Source: JAVBSC01 sp031547305 (lineage in GTDB: Bacteria; Desulfobacterota; Desulfovibrionia; Desulfovibrionales; Desulfovibrionaceae). From it: DNA of 64,000 nucleotides. Both the position numbers and the translations under genes were made by a program. Shown here in pieces: positions 63,948 to 64,000 of this stretch. Numbering within the stretch: position 1 is the stretch's first letter; each line of letters starts with the position of its first letter. The notes beneath the pieces were generated by a model. The model was not told the DNA's origin. It ran no database searches and saw nothing but the letters and a program-made list of their open reading frames with translations. The DNA is taken from positions 1-64,000 of the forward strand of contig JAVBSC010000058.1 in assembly GCA_031547305.1 (NCBI GenBank), read 5' to 3'.

Positions 63948-64000
63948 CCTTTCGGGCGGAAAAAAGAGGGCCGCTGCACCGGAAAAAATAAAAAATTGGT

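Overview
The window reads as a GC-rich chromosomal segment from a sulfate-reducer-type deltaproteobacterium, most likely a Desulfovibrionaceae member and possibly gut-associated. Reasons: a Desulfovibrio gigas Mop-type aldehyde oxidoreductase whose eight cluster cysteines fall at the family's numbered positions; its conserved accessory genes (the DVU_1557, DVU_1556 and DVU_1555 type families and TrsS); a TrmD fused to a second RNA methyltransferase domain; and a B12-dependent (class II) ribonucleotide reductase. I saw no CRISPR array, insertion sequence, prophage or rRNA; the only tRNA found is the initiator tRNA-fMet.

Layout. 1-9.5 kb: one strand carries a purine/urate catabolic run: ygeW (C-terminal part only), dihydropyrimidinase-type hydA, ssnA, a short ygfK, an NCS2 purine permease and a fused [2Fe-2S]/molybdopterin selenium-dependent-type xanthine dehydrogenase. 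It ends in a strong terminator and is followed by a decayed E1-beta dehydrogenase fragment. 10-22.7 kb: mainly housekeeping and envelope genes (ygiW, PreP-type protease, a stand-alone CBM48 protein, secA, argJ, a BON lipoprotein, sdaA, tlyA), then a tiny His-rich protein with a possible leader peptide and two small membrane proteins. 22.7-26.7 kb: trmD-rplS-rnhB and small hypotheticals. 27-33 kb: a LysE-type pseudogene, a Sel1 protein with a MATE exporter, and a polysaccharide-export group. 33-41 kb: a minus-strand operon of Mop, a large flavin/Fe-S oxidoreductase, and TrsM/TrsS/C-GCAxxG partners, preceded by a leader that looks like an attenuator. 41.3-47 kb: a trehalose operon (treS-maltokinase fusion, otsB, otsA) with overlapping stops and starts. 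47-54.4 kb: two flavoproteins, a soluble PocR/PAS hybrid histidine kinase flanked by a repeat pair, a BON protein, a possible small RNA, tRNA-fMet and nrdJ. 54.8-63.8 kb: a ferritin-like protein, a NeuB-type synthase with a LIC12162-type protein, exonuclease III, malQ, an RluA-family synthase, a methyltransferase, an M24 peptidase and a DksA-like zinc-finger protein.

How they fit together. The left end imports purines through the NCS2 permease, hydroxylates them at a Mo (probably Se-modified) centre and opens the rings with amidohydrolases, yielding carbamoyl and amino-acid-type products. Both molybdenum hydroxylases (Xdh and Mop) sit with partners that probably carry electrons or mature cofactors. 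Trehalose and glycogen functions (TreS-Mak, OtsAB, MalQ, CBM48) point to compatible-solute and storage-glucan metabolism. The most interesting points are the YgfK lacking its usual central flavin domain, the Mop/TrsS operon with its structured leader, and the small His-rich locus.
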